From contig JANVCC010000018.1 of NCBI GenBank assembly GCA_025345505.1, forward strand, positions 6,681,741 through 6,745,740: 64,000 nt of DNA, written 5' to 3'. A program made the translations under genes and the position numbers. The DNA is from Todiramphus chloris collaris. Lineage: Eukaryota; Chordata; Aves; Coraciiformes; Alcedinidae. Positions 15,501 to 27,440 of this stretch are shown piece by piece. The first letter of the stretch is position 1. Every line of letters starts with the position of its first letter. The notes under the pieces were generated by a model. That model did not search any database, had not been told where the DNA came from, and was given only the letters and a program-made list of their open reading frames with translations.

Positions 15501-18229
15501 ACATGTTAGGTAATGTAGAACCATTAAAAATTACACAGAGAAATCATATCATGTTTAGTGAGTATCTACTTAAATATGGATTTAAGAATACCAAGAGTCT
15601 AGTTAAGACTATAACTTTAAAACTCCTAGATTTGCAGGCATTGGCCAAAACATTTGCATTTTATCCTGAATAGAAATCATCCATTTTCGTTCAATCAAAG
15701 CTGTCAAAAACCCTATATGCAGTCTTGTAGTGGGATTCTTCTATACATGCCAAATGCCTGTATAGCAAACATCTGGCCTCACTTCTGTTCCATGAATTTG
15801 CCAAAGTGTAAGTCCATCAGTTGTTTGTTTTTTTTTTTCTGGTGTCTTTTTTTTTTTTTTCCTCTCTGCTGTGCCTCGGGTCATTTTTCTTAAAACGAAA
15901 TCATTAAAACAGGCAGAAAGAGTGGAGGAAGGAGGAGTAAGAACTGTAGCATCTGAGTAATCTTCCAGTGGGACTAATTTTACTAAGTATTTGTGCTACC
16001 GGTACCAGTCAATCACTACAAGTATTACTGAGAAGCTAAAAAATAAAATAAAATGAAACTGCATTTAGCAATGACTATTGGCATAGAAAGAAGGAAAAAC
16101 ACATATGCTCTTCTATAAACTAGAAGCTCCGTTTACTCAAATGTCCTCAGTATCAATATAAAATGTATTAACACACAAAAAAAAAACCCAAACCCTCGCT
16201 GTTCCCTTATTTTGCATTCATTTTCTATCTGTACTTCTTCGAGGCAACAGATCAGAATGGTGCATTGCCTTCCCCTCCGGCCAAGTGTAATAAACAGGCA
16301 GGTGTAATATAAGGCTGCAGTGTCTCAGCTCTCCTCCCAAACAATTGATCTTCCAGACCCATGGAGTAATTCAGTCTTGGTAGCTTCCCTTCACATGCCT
16401 CATTCCTGATCGGTCAATTATTTCAAATCAGGCAGAATTAAAGTGTTATTTTTGTGAGAGGGGATGATATTCACCAGTGACCAAAGTGAAACTAATAAAC
16501 TAATTTCCCTTCACTGCCTTGGGCAAAACAGAAAAAATCAAGTCTATGAAAGAAAGACTGCAGCTGTTTCATCAGCCCGGTACCCAAACGTGCTTGCAAT
16601 TTCCTATCTTTAAATTCAATTTTTGCTCACAGGACAATTTTTGGAAACAGAAAACAACAAAAAGAAGACAGCAATAAAAAAAAAAGGAAAAGGAAGCAGA
16701 GAGGGTCTCTGACTGCAAGACAGAGCTGTGCAGCGCGAGCTTCCCGAGAGGAGGGGAGCAGCACTCTCCTGCTCTCTGAAACAGCGCGTATTCCTCCTGC
16801 CAGTAGCAAATTTATCCAGTAGATGTCAACACCAGCAAAAAATATGTGTAAAGCCAACCTTAACAGCAACAGTCGTCACTTCAATTTACAGGAGTGCATC
16901 AGAGGGGAGTTTAATATTTGGAAGCACTGCATACTTATTTGCTACTGTCCCAACCATGCGTCTTCCTGAACGGATCTGGCTTGGCCCATCTGTCAATGAA
17001 TGCATGTAGAGCAAAATAATTTGGGTGGTTTTTTTGCTTTTAGAATAATTTTGTCTGGTTTATGGAGAAATTGCTCATGAGAATGTGATTACTTTCAGAT
17101 TAGATCAGAAGAAATTTTTCAGAGGTGGCACAGGGAGGAGGGTAGGCAAAATACTATGTGGTGGAAAGCTACTACTACAAGCAAAATCTTCATAGTTACT
17201 AAATACAATCTGAAGAGGTTTGTTCCCTTCTGACCTTTCGCTGCATGGTTAAGCAATGCAATGATTTCATGGATTTTGCTCTTTCCTCAAGAAGCTTCTC
17301 AGCCTACAACAGTGACCTGAGATTCCCACGCTGACCCCAGGTCAACAGATACTTGTTGTTCCTGCAAGGTTTTTTTTCCTTTTTTTTGCAATACACCAAG
17401 GACAGTCTGTTGTAAGCCTTTTAGTGTTATTATCACTCAAAAAGACTGAATCTGCTGACAAGTTTTAACTATGCAAAAAGCCAAGGCCATTGCTGTTGAC
17501 ACTTTTAAATCTACTATTAAGATCTGACTGTTTGAACAGCTTGTGTGTAGAATCTGAGTACAGATTTCTGTTTCCTTTTTGTTTATTTTTAGATAAACCT
17601 TGTGTTTCTACTCTGCAGTGTTTGCATTTGGCTGCTGAGCATGCAGTAATCGCATACATTATATGCATTGCTTAGAGACACTTTGCATCGCAGCCCATCA
17701 GGTTTTTTTGGAGAGATGAAAAGAGAAGGAAAATAACAGATCATTTTCCTGATTGATTAATCTTTCCTCACATTGCCATTTTCCCATAAACACAGCGAGG
17801 GAAAACAAAAGTATGTTGTGACATCTAATAGTGAGACATCGAAACAAATTATTTTATTACTGCTACAAAACTTACTCAGGAGTTTGTTTTCACAGAGATC
17901 TAAAACATGGCGAGGAGGCATAAATGAATATATTACAAAGATACCACTTTGTGCAGCTACTCCGCACGTGTAAACCTTACGGTTCTTAAGAGAAGCATAC
18001 ATCCTACCTAACAGCAATGTGGTACTTGCAGCTTTTCTATCACTTTGGCCAGAAACTCGGGCTCTAAGAAAGCAAAACCAGCGGTTAAAAGCTCAGACTG
18101 TGAATGGCCATCATTTAAGCAACTCTTCGGCGGCAGCAGAAGCAGGCCCAGGCAGATCAGGCAATGGTACTGCGCTCCCAGCAAACAATCCCAACAGATG
18201 ATGGCATGGGAGAGAATAAAGTCACAACC
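12553..18229. other. Non-coding, intron-like DNA
   Basis: Long unique-looking AT-rich stretch. It includes two T-runs at about 15828-15860, an A-run at 16675-16684 and a T-run at 17370-17388. No gene or interspersed repeat is supported. Confidence 0.6.
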
Positions 18230-18560
18230 ATGAACACTGGGGAGAGGCATCGAAGGCAAGCCCGAACGCTGTGTGACACCAGGCAGCACCAGTACTCTCC
18301 GTCTGGGGATGCCACGTCCTGCTCCACAGCTCTGGGTGCGGGCACGCACGACCCACGAGGCAGCCAGGACCAGGCTGGAGATAAGACGCGTATCTTCTGA
18401 GGCACGCCGGAGTCTCACAGCCCTGTATGAGCAATTCTTTTAATTACTGTCGGTATCTCCTCTGAATCCCCGTGTCACGGAAGCGGTGGAAGCTGCTGAT
18501 GTGCTGTGACACCTCGACTGCGGTGCGGGTGACTCACCGCACCATTCCTGATCCCCTTAG
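18230..18560. other. Short CpG-rich block
   Basis: Roughly twenty CpG dinucleotides lie in about 330 bp, clearly above the surrounding AT-rich DNA. They cluster at 18338-18405 and 18465-18540. There is no convincing promoter element or exon. It may be a small regulatory element, a decayed repeat, or sequence that has escaped CpG decay. Confidence 0.4.
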
Positions 18561-19179
18561 CAATTGATAGGTTTTGAAGGCCCCTCCCAAGCCACGGGAG
18601 GCTGTTCCCAGGGCTCAGCTCTGGCTCTGAGAGCAGTGCAGCCCTCCTGCCTCATCCAGCACCCAGCTCCTTTGACAGGAGTCACGTGTAAAATGGTAAT
18701 ATATGTCTAAGCTTACACATAAACACCTGAACAGTTCCCTCTCAAATAAAAAATATTAATAAAAAATATTGATTATTGCAATAAATTAACATACCTTTCT
18801 CATCAAAATCTTTTCCACTAGTAGTTTATCTAAACAAAGCAGGATGCAGGGGTGATGCCTGCAGAAGGAAGCCAGGGGCTGCCTTGTGCTACTCATAGAT
18901 GGTTCCAGCCCATTCCGTGATGGCCCCAGTGCAGGGCACAGCTGAGTCCATCAGCCAAACTGGTGGTGGCTCTGTGAAACATTTCTAAGAAATGCCAAAA
19001 ACTACACGGTCAATGAGGAATAAGGAAAAAAAGTGTAAGAAACAGCCCTGCTAACACCGGGGCCACTGAGAGAAGGCGCTTCAGGCACTGGAGCAGGGAT
19101 TGCCCTGCAGCCTGTGCAGAGGACCCCAGTGGAAGCAGGTACCCACACTGCAGTCCATGGAGGACCTCACAGCCACACA
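18561..19179. other. Non-coding spacer
   Basis: Sequence between the CpG-rich block and a CR1 fragment. It shows a small direct repeat of AAAAAATATT around 18749-18770 and nothing else recognisable. Confidence 0.5.
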
Positions 19180-19375
19180 ATCACAGAATTCCCTAGATTG
19201 GAAAAGACCTTTACGATCATCTAGTCCAATCATTAATCAGTGCTGATGAGACCTCAACTAAACCATGTCTCTCAGCACTATGTCTACACAGCTCTTAAAT
19301 ACCTCCAGGGATGGGGACTCAACCGCTTCCCTGGGCAAGCTGTTCCAGTGACTGATAACCTGTTCAGTCAAGCAG
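19180..19375 (-). mobile_element. CR1 LINE 3' fragment
   Basis: In reverse orientation the segment begins with ATCACAGAATTCCCTAGATT, followed by CATCTAGTCCAATCATTAA, a CTCAACTAAACCATGTCTCT block and CTCCAGGGATGGGGACTCAA. These are the reverse complement of the CR1 3' region. It is of the same general type as the copy at 26287. It ends near a CAAGCTGTTCCAGTGACTGA block. Confidence 0.88.
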
Positions 19376-20137
19376 AGAGCAGTTAGTGAAGGACTGCATC
19401 CTGTGGTAGGGACCCATGATGAAGCAGGGAGGAAGCATGAGGAGGAACAAACAGCAGAGAGGAGCTGTTATGGACTGACTGCAACTTCCATTCCCTATCC
19501 TCCCACTGGGGGTGGGCAGAGTGGAAGAGTTGGGAATGAAGAGAGATATCGAGTCTGGGAGAAAGAGGGGCTGGGAGTTGTTTTAACTTTTAATTTGTGT
19601 CTGACCATCCAACTCTGGTTTAACTAGTAAATAAGCTAATTTTCCCTGAGTTGTGTCCATTTTGCCCATGATTGTACTTTGTAAGAGATCACCCTGTCTT
19701 TGTCTTGATCCATGAGCTTTGACCATGACCATGAGCTTTTAAACCTTATTTTCTCTCTGTGTCCTGTTGAGGAGGGGGGTTGAGAGAGTGGCTGGGTGGT
19801 GGTCTGGACACAGGCCACAGCCATGACCAACCCACCAGAGTGAGCAAAGTCCTGCAGCAGAACAGGATTATTTTTTTCTTTCAGAATCTCCCCAGGCAGG
19901 CACACTCTCTCTACAGTAGTAGGGATGAGGGACAGACTGAGCACTTCTGCATCTGCAATATTTTAGTGTATTTATGAAAGACACCGTGAGGAAGACCTCC
20001 TACATTATTACACAGGCTGAGTTTTTGCTTTATTGCCTGCTTTGGAAACATGTGCTTTATTCCCAGTTTCTTATGAAATTTTCCTCCACTTGTAAATGAT
20101 TTCTAAGCTGATGTAAGTACAAGGCCAAAGTGGAAGT
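19376..20137. other. Non-coding spacer between CR1 copies
   Basis: No gene or repeat was recognised. Several open frames exist on both strands, but none has splice support or a familiar motif. Confidence 0.5.
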
Positions 20138-20247
20138 GGCTTTGAGCAACCTGGTCTGGTGGAAGGTGTCTCTGCCCTTGGCAGGGGAATTGGAACTAGG
20201 TGATTTTTAAGGTCCCCTCCAACACAAACCATTTTATGATTCTATGT
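20138..20247 (+). mobile_element. CR1 LINE, extreme 3' end
   Basis: About 110 bp: TTTGAGCAACCTGGTCTGGT, then CTGCCCTTGGCAGGGGAATT, AAGGTCCCCTCCAACACAAA and the tail ATTTTATGATTCTATG. This is the well-known final segment of CR1, including the short inverted repeat and octamer tail used for target-primed reverse transcription. Confidence 0.9.
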
Positions 20248-20799
20248 CTACGAGCTGCTTGGGATGATCTTCACAGATGCTGCGCTCTACAGACTGCTTT
20301 CCTGAATAAAGCTTATATCCATTGTAGTTGCTCCATCTTCTAGGTAAGTAATAACACCTGCTAAGGATGGATTAGACATATGCATTGAAATAATGCCCTT
20401 CTGTAACTAAATATCTCATTTCCCAGCATTCACATAATGGTCCCATTACACGCTCAATTACTGTGGCCATGCTAAATGAGAGTCATTTGTTTAGAAGTTT
20501 TTTTGCTGGGTCTTTTAAATTTGTTTGGTTGGTTTTTTTTGTTTGGTTTGGTTTGGTTTTAGCAGAAAGTCCCACTGTGTCTATTTACTGAATACTCTGA
20601 CTTTCCAAAGGATATTTTACGGTCCTGAAGACTGCTTCTGCCAATTCTTCAGAGACAGACTCTCCAGTGTGCGTCATACAAAATTCTTAATACACTATTT
20701 TGCAAGATCTTTTCCCTCTCCCACTTTGGTGTTCCTTCCCAAAGTTACAGATTCCAGCAGAATTTTCCTACACAAGGTTATCCAGTTCCTTGTATTTTA
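20248..20799. other. Non-coding spacer with a GTTTG-type simple repeat
   Basis: It holds a T/G low-complexity stretch at 20519-20561 made of GGTTT and GTTTG units. Nothing else was recognised. Confidence 0.6.
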
Positions 20800-20985
20800 A
20801 TACACTGATAAGCATTTGTGTGGCACTCTTGTCTTCGAAGCACTTTACAAACATTAAATATTTAATGCTCGTGGCATCCCTGTTACTCTCAACCCCATTT
20901 TACAGGTAGGGAAACAGACTCATAGGTTAAGTGATTTTGTTTCAAGTCACATCACAAGTTACTGACAGATGTGAGACCAGAATAT
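20800..20985 (-). repeat. MIR-like tRNA-SINE fossil, the clearest in the window
   Basis: In reverse orientation it contains GAAGCACTTTACAAACATTA, then CAACCCCATTTTACAGGTAG, GGAAACAGACTCATAGGTTA and AGTGATTTTG, followed by GTCACATCACAAGTTACTGA and GATGTGAGACCAG. These match the order of the MIR reverse-complement consensus (CTTTACAAACATTAACTC ... CCCCATTTTACAGATGAGGAAACTGAGGC ... TTAAGTGACTTG ... GGTCACACAGC). Confidence 0.75.
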
Positions 20986-21275
20986 ATGAGCTCAGATTTT
21001 CAGTTCTGTTCTCAAAACTAGACCAGACTTTTCTTTCACTTAAATAATAAAGGCAATAATGAAAAAATTTGCTCTTGTTCAGGGAGAATTTATACATCCC
21101 TTTGGAGGTTCTAAATGCAACCAAAAAAACCACAGGAAAAGCACCCTAAAATGACCCAGGAGGGCACCTACCAACTTTGTAATCCATATCCTCCCTTTCC
21201 TGTGTTCTAGAGGGAAACCCACAAATGTACATTAGCAGAAAAGGTGACAGTGTGTTGTCAAGCATTTATATCCAG
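20986..21275. other. Non-coding spacer
   Basis: Short unique-looking stretch between the MIR fossil and the microsatellite. No feature was recognised. Confidence 0.5.
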
Positions 21276-21276
21276 C

Positions 21277-21316
<40 letters not shown>
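21276..21316 (+). repeat. Compound (CA)n(TA)n microsatellite
   Basis: About 13 CA units run directly into about 7 TA units. The CA part can adopt Z-form DNA and the TA part is easily melted. It is probably length-polymorphic. Confidence 0.97.
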
Positions 21317-24300
21317 CATTCTCAACCACTACCTAGACCTAGAACAGAGACCTTCCAGCCAGAGGATGTGCAATTTAAAAACTGAAGCACGTTTCAAAAT
21401 GGCATCACTAAAGAGCTTTAGTATTTGATAAGAAGATTATAGTATATTCAATTGCACACAGCAGAAGCCTTTTAAAATAAAGTCCAGGAACAGTGAAGCC
21501 AGGCGTTTGCCGTAAGATAACAAGAAGCTAATTGGCCAGTGGAAAAGGTGTGCCTGGCTGCAGAGAGCGTTCAGGAGCCAGTCAGGTTTCAAAACTCAAA
21601 TAATGAGTGCGGGTTTTTTCAGCTTTAACATTTTTCATAATCCAAGCAGGAGGTCTAAACACAGGCTCTATGCAACATTAACTGTATTTCCCTTTAACAG
21701 GCTTCTATGGGAACAAATGCTCAGTGTCAGGCTGGTACTATACGTCCATTTAATTGAGCTGAGAGAACTCTCCTGCCCCCGAAGAAAGCTCATCTCTTCT
21801 CTCCATGGATGCAGCTATAGAGCTAGCAGATAATATCTGGCCCTCACTCATTATTTATACAACCACCTAATTATCTCCCAGAGACTCCCCGTTTTGTAGA
21901 AGTTTCTTTTTGAAAAAGTTATCTGTTGGTTGAATGGAAAGCCAAATCCAGCCCTAGGTACCATGTCAGCGAGTGCCGCTCACGTGAGAGATGTGCTCCC
22001 GGTGTCACACTCGGGTCTGTTCAAGATTTCTCGTGGGAGATGCACGCACACATGCAAGATCAACAGCACAAAAACCCGCTTAAGAGCAGCACAGTATGGG
22101 TAGGAGTCAAAGACAAACAAAAAAAATATATATCTGCATATGGCACAATTTCCTCCTCTGTGTCACTGCATTCTGTCTTACTGCTTACATTGCTCCAACG
22201 CCACCACATCCAAATGCCCTCGATACTCATTTCACTGTGACAAAATCTTCTGAGGTCATGAACTGTCATTATCCGTCCTCTCCAGCTGATGAACTGAGGC
22301 TGGAGAGAATACCAACCAAAGCTAGAAGAAGCCCTCGGGTAGGGAAAGCACAGCTCAGACACTATATCCAATTTAAACACACACAAACCCCCTCAAGGCT
22401 TATGTACCTCAGAGTCTGCAGGAAAGCACATTTTTGCTCATAAAGCTATTTAGGTGCCAAACATCCTGCTGTTGTATAAGCCAAAGGGAATGTCATTTGG
22501 GCATTTAGCACCGCAGGAAGACTGGAAATTCCCAGATGAGGCAACCACTGCCCAAATCCCGTGGTGTCACGTCAGGAGCCCCTCCAAAACACGCGGATGC
22601 TCTGAGTGCAGCACTGAAAGGAAGCAATACATTGTGATCTGTCCTACCAAGGGATCTGGTTTCCAGCTTTGGCTCCCAATATAGTTCAGGCCCAGGGTAT
22701 TCAAGAAATCTGCTGGGCTCAGAGGTTTCCGTGACAGGACCTGGCTGTCGAGGCACCCGGCATGGCTACGTTCAGCAAAGCACTGGGGCTAGAGCTTTCT
22801 TTTAGGTGGTACTGACTATTTTTTAACTTCAGCTTTAGACTGAAGGCAAGGAGTAGGCATAATCCTCTGATCTCTTGAGATGTCCTGTGTTACTCTGGGC
22901 TCAGCTCCACAGAGCACTGAAGCTCACTGCAGTAAGATAAGAAAAACAACCAAGGACATGTTAAATTAGCACCATGCCCCCATCACTCTGCTAATGGAGC
23001 TTTGGGGCAGACTTAGCCACACTCTGCATCTCAGCCAAAGCCCATGAGGGAGGACACAGGTGTTTCTGCTGCCACCACTCTCTGGGACTGAAACCACTGC
23101 AATTTAGTGAGCGTGTCCTATCTTCCTCAGGCACTAACATGCTCCAAGTACATGCTTCTGCAGCCGGGTCGGATGGAAGCTTTCCTTCTTGGGTTTCTTT
23201 TTGCCATTTCATTTTTAAGATTGCAGGATTTACACAGATGCTGATCAAATATTTTGTAGCTCTGCTGTAGAACAGCAGAGTGGAGGCAGCACACATCTAT
23301 TATGAAAGCTATGTCATAGCCTGTCGCTCTTCTGTTACGAATTACGTTGACCAGCTAAAGTACAGGTTACACTGAAGTCTACACAAGTCATATCGTGTCA
23401 ATAATGTGCATAGGGAAGGAGAAAGAAACAACAATTTGGATTTTAATACCCTTAGCAAAATGGCAAAGATTAAATTCCTTGGAGGGGGAGACAAACTCTA
23501 TTCATGAAGTCACAGTGGTTTTTTTAAATGAGAAAAACAACTGTGCCGTTGTCACAACTATGGAAATACCAAATAACACTGATTCCTTTTCAGGAATGTA
23601 CAAAATACAGCTTATTGTTACTGTCTGATTTTTAGTCTTGAACCTCTGGGTCTCTGAAGCGGACCACAAAACTCAACTGTCTTGTTTGCCACGCAAGCCA
23701 CCTTTCTAATATCATATCAGGGCTCCTTGCCCTGACAGCACTGGGTCTTGGGGTGATGGGAAAGGCTCAAGGGAAGCTCAGTGAAAGAGGTCCCAAGTTA
23801 GCTTGGAGGAAGGTGGGACGGGAGAAGGGGCAACAACAGACCACCTTCAGATGCAGCTTAACGTTGGGACTCTGCGGTATGGAGGAAGCTCCCTTGCAAT
23901 CTTTCCTAGTTTTTGACCCTGGAGTTGATAGTTCTTTCAATCAACTTTTTTCCTCTATCCTTAGCAAGTCTCCATTTTGTGTCATATTTCTACCCACCAC
24001 CTCCCCTTCCACCATGTGGCCCTGTTCACGTCTGGTTTCTTCTTGTCAAAGTCAGAATCCATCCAAGACCTTCCCTTGTCCCCAAACAAGACTGACCCAA
24101 ACAGGCAGTCTGCAAACTCTTTTTCTTTACTTGGCTACTCATCTTTTTGACCTTTCATTTTCCATCTTAAAATGCCTAAATGAAATCATTAGGTGAGCAA
24201 GAGTGATCTGATGTACCAAACGTTTGGCAAGGTGACATCATTATAAAGAAACAAAGGACTCGTATCCTATTCTTAGATGTAGAGAGGAGAAAATAGAGGT

Positions 24301-26286
24301 GAAGAAGCAGGTGGAACTTTAGTGGTGATGGAATGGAAGTGACAAGCTTATAATTTATTAAGCTTCTAAGCATAGTTTCATCCAAAAACCAGGGGGAAAA
24401 AAAGTTCCCTCCTAAATAAGGTATTTAGCAGAAACCTTTTAGGGAACCAACAACGCCTTTCTCTCCCAGTTTAGCTATCTACTGCTAGTGCCTCGCAGGA
24501 GACTCTGGTTTTGGGTAATTAATTTTATTAGTTTAGAAGGGGACATTTCAGCAGCCAACAGGAAAATCTGTCAATCAACCAACCATTTCTATTTGCAGTG
24601 GAATTCACAGAGTTAAATCCCATAGTATAGTTTGTTCCAGGGCCATCCCTGCCATGTCCTAGTGCTTGCGTGCAGAAGTTGGGCCAAAACTGGTGATTAC
24701 AACTTTGTAAGTAAAAACAAAGTACTGGCTCTCGATGGAACCATTTTAAGGATGGCATACATTAATTTCTTCTTTTCTGCATTGCGTCTGCATACCCGCT
24801 GCTGGCGACGCGACAACATATAAGCTCTGAATGTTGGGCTTAGCAGCTTAAGAGCTCTGAGACAGACCGTCATTTTGCTCATTCTTCCTGGGCCAAAATG
24901 TGTTTTCCCAGAAAAAAAATAAACACCATAAAAAGTCCCCTCCTCCCAGAACAAATACACCCCCCTTTCCCCCTGCAGTCATCTTCAAATTTGGAGAAGA
25001 ATTGGAGTGGCACCACCCTCAGAGGAGGCCAAGGAGGGAACGCATCTGCGGGAGGTTTTTATTCTAGACAGAGAGGCTCTCCCCAAGACAGCTTTCTGCC
25101 AACTCATGGAGAGTTTGGAAAATGAAGGCAAAAGCCTCCCATTTGACTGAATTCAATGGGAAGGCAGCGCGGTGCATGGAGCACCAGGGCAATTTGCTTT
25201 TGGCAGCCTATTTTGCTAAGTAGGTGGGCTGCATTCAGAGCCAATTAGAGGTTGACGTTTTCTTCCTTAGGTACAATGCGCTGCGACACAGCTCGGACTG
25301 CTCTTCCCTCCCCGCGTCTGTGTTTACCGTGGCTGTTCATTTTTACTGTTGGCAAGGGGGATGTTTAATAAAGCAGGCCATTCCCTAGCTACAAACACGG
25401 TATATCATCGGCTGGTGTATGTACACATATGGTATGAAATAGAACGCTGTTAAAAGTCAAAGCAACTCCTGCCAGAGATCTTTGATGGCAGCGTTGGAAA
25501 AAGAGCGGTGGGGAGTGATGCAGCTCTCTGTTTTCCGATATCCGGGGGGAAAGGGGAGAGACAGAAGGGTGGGTTTAGTTCAGAAGTTAAAAGGGGATCG
25601 TAAGAGTGAAGAAAAAAGGACCAATATCCAGATTTCAAAATTCCCCGTTCCCAGTTCAAGGTCAAAGCTTTGTTTTGGCTCGTGCTGCTCTACAAATGGA
25701 GCCAAAGAGGTTCTTGATCCAGCTTTTTATTTCCTTCAGCGCTGAGTTAAAGGAATGTTCACATCTGGGGTCTGCTTTAGTCTTGCCTCTAATTAAGGTA
25801 GTTTATTTTTTCAAACATGCTACCTGAGACCAGCTGATGTTGCTTCAGGTCATGCAGCCATGCTTCAGACTGCTTTCTAATATACCTAATAGTGCCACAG
25901 TGATATGCTCAGCTTATTACTGTTACGGAAGCACTAGGGTCATGGTATTCTCTGCAAAATACTTCTGTAATGGAGTGGATTAATTTAATGAATGCCATTT
26001 ACTGCAGCAGAAGTGACAATGATTTGATGTTTTGTTACAATTAAGATTCATTAGCCAGTGACTTTTTTTCTTAGTTGCCTGACACCATAATAGATATAAC
26101 ACGTATCAGATACAAAAGTTCTGAACTTCTTTCTAGTCATTTTTAATAAACATGAAGGAAGTGAGAATGAAAGTCTCAGCATTCAGTTGCTTAAAAGTGG
26201 CCTGCTTGACAGATGTCACAGACACCTCCCCGCACAAACTACGGGGAGAAGGCAAAACTACATGCAGCTTCTAGGACACAGAAACA
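21317..26286. other. Non-coding, unique-looking DNA
   Basis: About 5 kb without an interspersed repeat that I can recognise. A segment near 22225-22345 has a faint MIR-like CTGATGAACTGAGGCTGGAG but no other MIR landmark. Around 25190-25420 the sequence is less A/T-run-rich and looks like possible conserved non-coding DNA. Open frames lack splice support. Confidence 0.5.
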
Positions 26287-27440
26287 TGGAATCATAGAAT
26301 CGTTCTGGTTGAAAGAGACCTTTAAGATCATCAAGTCCTACTATTAACCCAGCACTGCCATGTCACCACTAAAGCGTGTCCCTAAGTGCCACATCTACAT
26401 GTCTTTCAGATGCCTCCAGGGATGGTGACTCCACCACATCTCTGGCAGCCTCTTCCAGTGCTTGTCAACGCTTTCTGTGAAGAATTCTTTTCCTAATGTC
26501 CAACCTGTACTTGCCCTGGTGCAAATTCAGGCCATTTCCTCTTGTCCTATCTATCACTTGTTCCTTGGGAAAAGAGACTGACCCCCACCTTGCTACAACC
26601 TTCTTTCAGGTAGTTACAGAGAACAATAAGGTCTCCTCTCAGCCTCCTTTTCTCCGGGTTAAACAACTTCAGTCCCCTGAGCTGCTGCTCGTAACACTTG
26701 TTCTCTAGAACCTTAACCAGCTTCATTGGCCTGCTTTGGATGCTCTCCAGCATCTCAATGCCCTACCTGTAGTGAGGGGCTCAAAACTGAACCCAATATT
26801 CAAGGTGTGGCCTCACCACTGCCCTAGTCCTTATGGTCACACTATTTGTGACACAGGCCAGGACGCTGTTGGCTTCTATCTTCTTGGCCACCTGGGCACA
26901 CTGATGGCCAGCCTGTTGACCAGCACCCTCAGGTCCTTTTCCACTGGGCAGCCTTCCAGCCACTCTGCCCCAAGCCTGCAGCGTTGCCTGGGGTTGGTGT
27001 GACCCAAGTGGAGGACCTGGCACTTGGCCTTGTTTAACCTTATCCAAGTGGCCTTGGTCTATCAATCCAGACTGTCCAGATCCCTTTGTACAGCCTCCCT
27101 ACCCTGAAGTAGATCAACACACCCATCCAACTTGGTGTCGCCTGCCAACTTACTGAGGGTGCCCTCGATACCCCTGTCCAGATCATTGATAAAGATATAA
27201 AAACAGAACTGGCCCCAAAACCAGTCTCCATAGCCCTCCCCATCACCAGGTCAGACTGACAGACCTGTAGTTCCCTGGATCCTCCTTCTGGCTTTTCCTG
27301 TAGATGGGAGTCACATTTGCAAACTTATAGTCAACTGGGACCTCCCCAGTAAGCCAGGACTGCTGATAGATGATGGGAAGTGGCTTGGTGAACATCCAGC
27401 ACTGACGATACCCAGAATTCAAGCCTTTAACCAAACAATT
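26287..27440 (-). mobile_element. CR1 LINE, long 5'-truncated copy (about 1.15 kb)
   Basis: The longest transposon in the window, on the minus strand. It starts at its 3' tip with ATCATAGAATCGTTCTGGTT, AAGATCATCAAGTCC and CTCCAGGGATGGTGACTCCA. It then extends upstream through the ORF2 C-terminus into the reverse-transcriptase region. The coding remains are in several frames, so the copy is dead. The layout is that of an ordinary retrotransposed copy truncated at its 5' end. Confidence 0.95.
27040..27434 (-). pseudogene. CR1 ORF2 reverse-transcriptase remnant
   Basis: Within the long CR1, the minus-strand frame at 27243-27434 reads PLPIIYQQSWLTGEVPVDYK, then NVTPIYRKSQKEDPGNYRSV. This is the CR1 reverse-transcriptase stretch usually written around GNYRPVSLT. 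The next piece, 27040-27246, is in another frame. The remaining C-terminal parts lie at 26781-27065 (RPHLEYWVQF) and 26547-26753 ([20 protein letters not shown]). Frameshifts separate the pieces and the catalytic YADD box is not visible in an intact frame. Confidence 0.88.

Noticed and set aside
22225-22345. Faint MIR-like segment (CTGATGAACTGAGGCTGGAG).
   Set aside because: Only one landmark block is present and the flanks do not continue the MIR order.
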